DNA from: an uncultured Flavobacteriia bacterium
GTDB taxonomy: Bacteria > Bacteroidota > Bacteroidia > Flavobacteriales_D > Crocinitomicaceae
Direction: 5' to 3'
Assembly: GCA_903887095.1 (NCBI GenBank)
Contig: CAISOQ010000265.1
Span: forward strand, 1-9,215
Length of the DNA: 9,215 bases
The notes below the pieces were generated by a model that was given only the letters and a program-made list of their open reading frames with translations, ran no database searches and was not told the DNA's origin. Position 1 is the stretch's first letter, and the number at the start of each line of letters is the position of its first letter. The position numbers and the translations under genes are program-made. This document shows, piece after piece, positions 6,959 to 9,215 of the stretch.

Positions 6959-7969
6959 ATGATTAAAACAGACATTATCATCATTGGAGCAGGTCCGTGT
7001 GGACTCTTTACCGTTTTTGAAGCTGGACTTTTAAAACTAAAATGTCACTTGATTGACTCTTTGCCTCAGCCAGGTGGACAATGTTCCGAGATATATCCAA
7101 AAAAACCGATCTATGACATCCCAGGTTTTCCAAGCGTTTTAGCAGGAGAATTGGTTGACAATCTCATGGAACAAGCTGCCCCATTTAAACCAGGATTTAC
7201 CTTGGGCGAGGCAGCAACAGAAATAGATAAACAAGATGATGGTACTTTCATTGTTACAACAGATAAAGGAACAAAGCACCATGCTCCAATTGTAATGATA
7301 GCAGGTGGACTTGGCGTATTTGAACCACGTAAACCACCGATTGACACGCTGTCCAATTTCGAAGATAAAGGAGTAGAATACATCATTAAGGATCCAGAAT
7401 TTTACCGCGGTAAACGCTGCGTGATTGCAGGTGGTGGAGATTCTGCGCTCGATTGGTCTATCTTCCTTGCAGAGCGAAAAATTGCTTCAAAAGTAACATT
7501 GGTTCACCGTAGCAGTTCTTTCCGTGGTCATTTGGATTCCGTTCAAAAAGTGATCGACTTGGCAGAAGCCGGTGTAATAAACTTGATTACAGAAGCTGAA
7601 GTAACTGGTTTGTCAGGAGGAAGTCAATTGGAACAAGTAGTTATTTCACACACAAAAGAAGGTGAAATACTGACAGAGGCGGATCACTTCATTCCACTTT
7701 TTGGTTTAAAACCAAGTCTTGGACCAATTGGCAATTGGGGATTAGAGATTGACAAAAATGCTATCAAAGTCAACACATTGGACTATTCTACCAACATCCC
7801 AGGAATCTACGCCATTGGAGATGTGAATACGTATGAAAATAAATTGAAACTTATTCTCTGTGGATTCCATGAAGGCACTCTTGCTGTGCAATCAGCTTTT
7901 GCCCGCATCTATCCTGACAAAAAGAATATTTTAAAATACACAACTGTAAACGGAGTACAAGGTTTTTAA
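6959..7969 (+). CDS. Ferredoxin-NADP+ reductase, thioredoxin-reductase-like type
   Basis: This flavoprotein passes electrons between NADPH and ferredoxin. The FAD motif GAGPCGL (10-16) and the SLPQPGGQCSEIYP stretch (34-47) open the protein. GGGDSALDW (158-166) with HRSSSFRGH (183-191) forms the NADPH domain, and IPGIYAIGDVNTYE near the C-terminus completes the FAD site. There is no CxxC redox pair in the NADPH domain, so it is not a thioredoxin reductase. Length (336), the GPIxNWGL segment and the C-terminal extension match the Bacillus YumC/Chlorobium FNR class. Placed after cysM, it most likely supplies reduced ferredoxin to a siroheme sulfite reductase that is not in the window, though it may serve other ferredoxin-dependent enzymes. 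The ATG follows the A-rich leader AACAAAAA, typical of Bacteroidota. Confidence 0.92.
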   Translation: MIKTDIIIIGAGPCGLFTVFEAGLLKLKCHLIDSLPQPGGQCSEIYPKKPIYDIPGFPSVLAGELVDNLMEQAAPFKPGFTLGEAATEIDKQDDGTFIVTTDKGTKHHAPIVMIAGGLGVFEPRKPPIDTLSNFEDKGVEYIIKDPEFYRGKRCVIAGGGDSALDWSIFLAERKIASKVTLVHRSSSFRGHLDSVQKVIDLAEAGVINLITEAEVTGLSGGSQLEQVVISHTKEGEILTEADHFIPLFGLKPSLGPIGNWGLEIDKNAIKVNTLDYSTNIPGIYAIGDVNTYENKLKLILCGFHEGTLAVQSAFARIYPDKKNILKYTTVNGVQGF

Positions 7970-8010
7970 AAGATTAATTTTAAGCAAAAACCAAGTTGCC
8001 TTTGAACGAG

Positions 8011-9006
8011 ATGTCTCATAAAAAGAAGTGTTTTCCCTTAACTTCCAATGTTGAGAAATACCTTCTTAAGTACAATCGAAAAGCGAATCTTCCATTATCC
8101 TATGAGGATTTGCTGCGTTACAAGGATTCTTTTCCAGTTGGAAATACACTATGGGCAACCATTGTCTATGATCCAGAGGATTTTATTGAAATCAACCGGG
8201 GCTTGTGTCAAATCTATTCACTCCTCAAAACAGAAGGTGATATTGACGTCATTGAACATCTTCGCGTAGAACGTGTTGATTATTGTCTTTTCGGAAATTC
8301 AAATCCATTCAGGATAAGAATCATCAATAATTTCAACGACAACTACGACTATTTTTATGTCAAACGAACCGATGTATCAAGGATTTTTGGGTTGGAACTT
8401 GAAGACATTCTTTCCCCGAATAAGATCAGCTATTTCATCAATGACAATACCTTAATCGAAGAGCATATTTCAGGAATTCCCGGAGATGATTTTTTAAAAA
8501 CGGAAATTAAGCACGCAAAAACCAACAAAACACGTTTAGCAAAAGAGTTTATAAAATTCAACGAACGCTGTTTTTACACTTTATTGGGCGATATGCGATC
8601 TTACAATTTTGTTATTGAAATCACACACGACTTTGACGATGTGCAATACAGAATTCGATCTATCGATTTCGACCAGCAGTGTTATGAGGGGAAAAAAAAT
8701 CTTTATTTGCCTCAATTTTATAAAGAAAATAATGCGTTTGTTCAAGTCGCTTTAGACACCTTAAATGAACGAACTATCAACCAATACCAAATTGAAGAGC
8801 GCTCAAGATTGGTTCGCAGAATCAAACATTCACGACACATTCTTAAGGACTTGTTCGATACAATGCGCAAAGAGGAGTTATCCACGTCAGAAAAAATCCA
8901 ACTGCTAAAAAAAGAGCTCAGTAGTCATCATTCCGACGATTCATTTCTCAAATGCCAAAATATGGCGGAAATTGTTCGAAAACAGCTATTCAAATTGACA
9001 TTATAA
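8011..9006 (+). CDS. Conserved-looking protein of unknown function, possible divergent kinase-like fold
   Basis: I do not recognise a named family. With the ATG at 8011 it is 331 residues. An in-frame TTG at 7996 would add only five, and I prefer the ATG. There is no signal peptide, membrane segment or Cys-rich site. The order of elements resembles a kinase: strands around 88-119 with a loop GNSNP (95-99) and a possible ATP-contacting Lys118 (YFYVKR), acidic helix residues Glu129/Glu131, a hinge-like NTLIEEHISGIPGD (146-159), a catalytic-loop-like GDMRSYN (Asp194, Asn199; D-x4-N spacing as in aminoglycoside phosphotransferases) and IDFD (Asp219) in the DFG position. The C-terminal third (about 250-331) is charged and helical. 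It begins 41 nt after the FNR stop with no promoter seen between, so it is probably co-transcribed. The kinase reading is my inference. The gene itself is secure from its long frame and A-rich leader. Confidence 0.85.
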   Translation: MSHKKKCFPLTSNVEKYLLKYNRKANLPLSYEDLLRYKDSFPVGNTLWATIVYDPEDFIEINRGLCQIYSLLKTEGDIDVIEHLRVERVDYCLFGNSNPFRIRIINNFNDNYDYFYVKRTDVSRIFGLELEDILSPNKISYFINDNTLIEEHISGIPGDDFLKTEIKHAKTNKTRLAKEFIKFNERCFYTLLGDMRSYNFVIEITHDFDDVQYRIRSIDFDQQCYEGKKNLYLPQFYKENNAFVQVALDTLNERTINQYQIEERSRLVRRIKHSRHILKDLFDTMRKEELSTSEKIQLLKKELSSHHSDDSFLKCQNMAEIVRKQLFKLTL

Positions 9007-9177
9007 GGCTTGTACCAAACTGATTTATTGTTTCATTGAAAAAAGAATGTTTTTTATTCATTCTAATTGAATTTTGTCCTATATTTTTTATGAATTAAAA
9101 TAAATCAAATAACTCATTATCAATATTTTACAATTACATAAATTACAACATTAACTCGCTGTTAAGTTTTACTTCAC
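9007..9177. other. AT-rich intergenic spacer, no gene seen
   Basis: No open reading frame of useful length or RNA-gene signature is visible here on either strand. The sequence is very AT-rich, with runs of A and T. Two weak inverted repeats occur just after the last gene: AAAAAA/TTTTTT around GAATG (9039-9055), and AGAATG/CATTCT (9044-9064). Neither has a GC stem, so I do not call a terminator, although transcription probably ends in this stretch. Confidence 0.6.
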
Positions 9178-9209
9178 TTGAATTCAGATACCTTTTAGAT
9201 ATATATTTG
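9178..9209 (+). promoter_or_regulatory. Putative Bacteroidota sigma-A-type promoter for a gene right of the window
   Basis: TATATTTG at 9202-9209 fits the TAnnTTTG -7 element exactly. A TTG at 9178-9180 lies 21 bp upstream, within the range known for the -33 element of flavobacterial promoters. The start of transcription would fall at or just beyond the right edge. In such AT-rich DNA the -7 match carries the weight and the TTG adds little. Confidence 0.5.
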
Positions 9210-9215
9210 TATCAT

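Noticed and set aside
75..7386. Reverse-strand and out-of-frame open frames within the sulfur genes (for example 75-326 and 7111-7386 on the minus strand, 3354-3572 on the plus strand)
   Set aside because: They lie wholly or almost wholly within genes with clear family motifs, have low-complexity Ser/Ile/Pro-rich translations and match nothing I recognise. They are shadows of the real genes.
6959..7969. Thioredoxin reductase
   Set aside because: The fold is the same, but the CxxC redox pair is missing and the C-terminal extension and GPIxNWGL segment fit ferredoxin-NADP+ reductase.
7996..8010. TTG start for the last gene
   Set aside because: It adds only five residues, and an ATG follows in frame at 8011. 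The choice is not certain.
9039..9064. Rho-independent terminator after the last gene
   Set aside because: The possible stems are six A:T pairs, or six pairs with a single G:C at each end and a 9-nt loop. Neither is stable enough in DNA this AT-rich.
9132..9147. AATTACA direct repeat in the spacer
   Set aside because: Two 7-nt copies nine bases apart are expected by chance in such AT-rich sequence.

Overview
The window is AT-rich bacterial DNA that reads as Bacteroidota, most likely Flavobacteriales. Three observations support this. The start codons follow A-rich leaders instead of Shine-Dalgarno sequences. The one recognisable promoter has the TAnnTTTG -7 element typical of the phylum. The gene content matches the assimilatory sulfur clusters I know from flavobacteria. 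The genus-level assignment is open.

All eight genes lie on the + strand and fill positions 1 to 9006 almost without gaps. In order they are: a siroheme-synthase domain fused to a TauE/SafE (TSUP) membrane transporter (cut by the left edge), a YdhF-like aldo/keto reductase, cysH (4Fe-4S type), cysD, cysN, an EpsC-type serine acetyltransferase, a CysM-type cysteine synthase, a thioredoxin-reductase-like ferredoxin-NADP+ reductase, and a 331-residue protein of unknown function. Spacing ranges from overlaps of 1 and 8 nt to gaps of 46 nt, so at least the first seven or eight genes look like one transcript. Its promoter must lie left of the window.

Together the genes make cysteine from sulfate. 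CysD and CysN activate sulfate to APS. The iron-sulfur CysH reduces APS to sulfite directly, and no APS kinase is present here or fused to CysN. A sulfite reductase, not in the window and perhaps just upstream, would make sulfide with siroheme (from the first gene's N-terminal domain) and reduced ferredoxin (from the FNR). The acetyltransferase and CysM then place sulfide on O-acetylserine. The TSUP half of the first gene probably moves sulfite or a related sulfur anion across the inner membrane. The aldo/keto reductase has no assigned step.

The least ordinary elements are the siroheme-synthase/transporter fusion, the aldo/keto reductase inside the operon, a perfect-core triple 9-bp repeat between cysD and cysN, and the last gene, whose sequence I read as a strongly diverged protein-kinase-like fold. 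From 9007 to the right edge there is no gene, only AT-rich spacer ending in a promoter that points to a gene outside the window.
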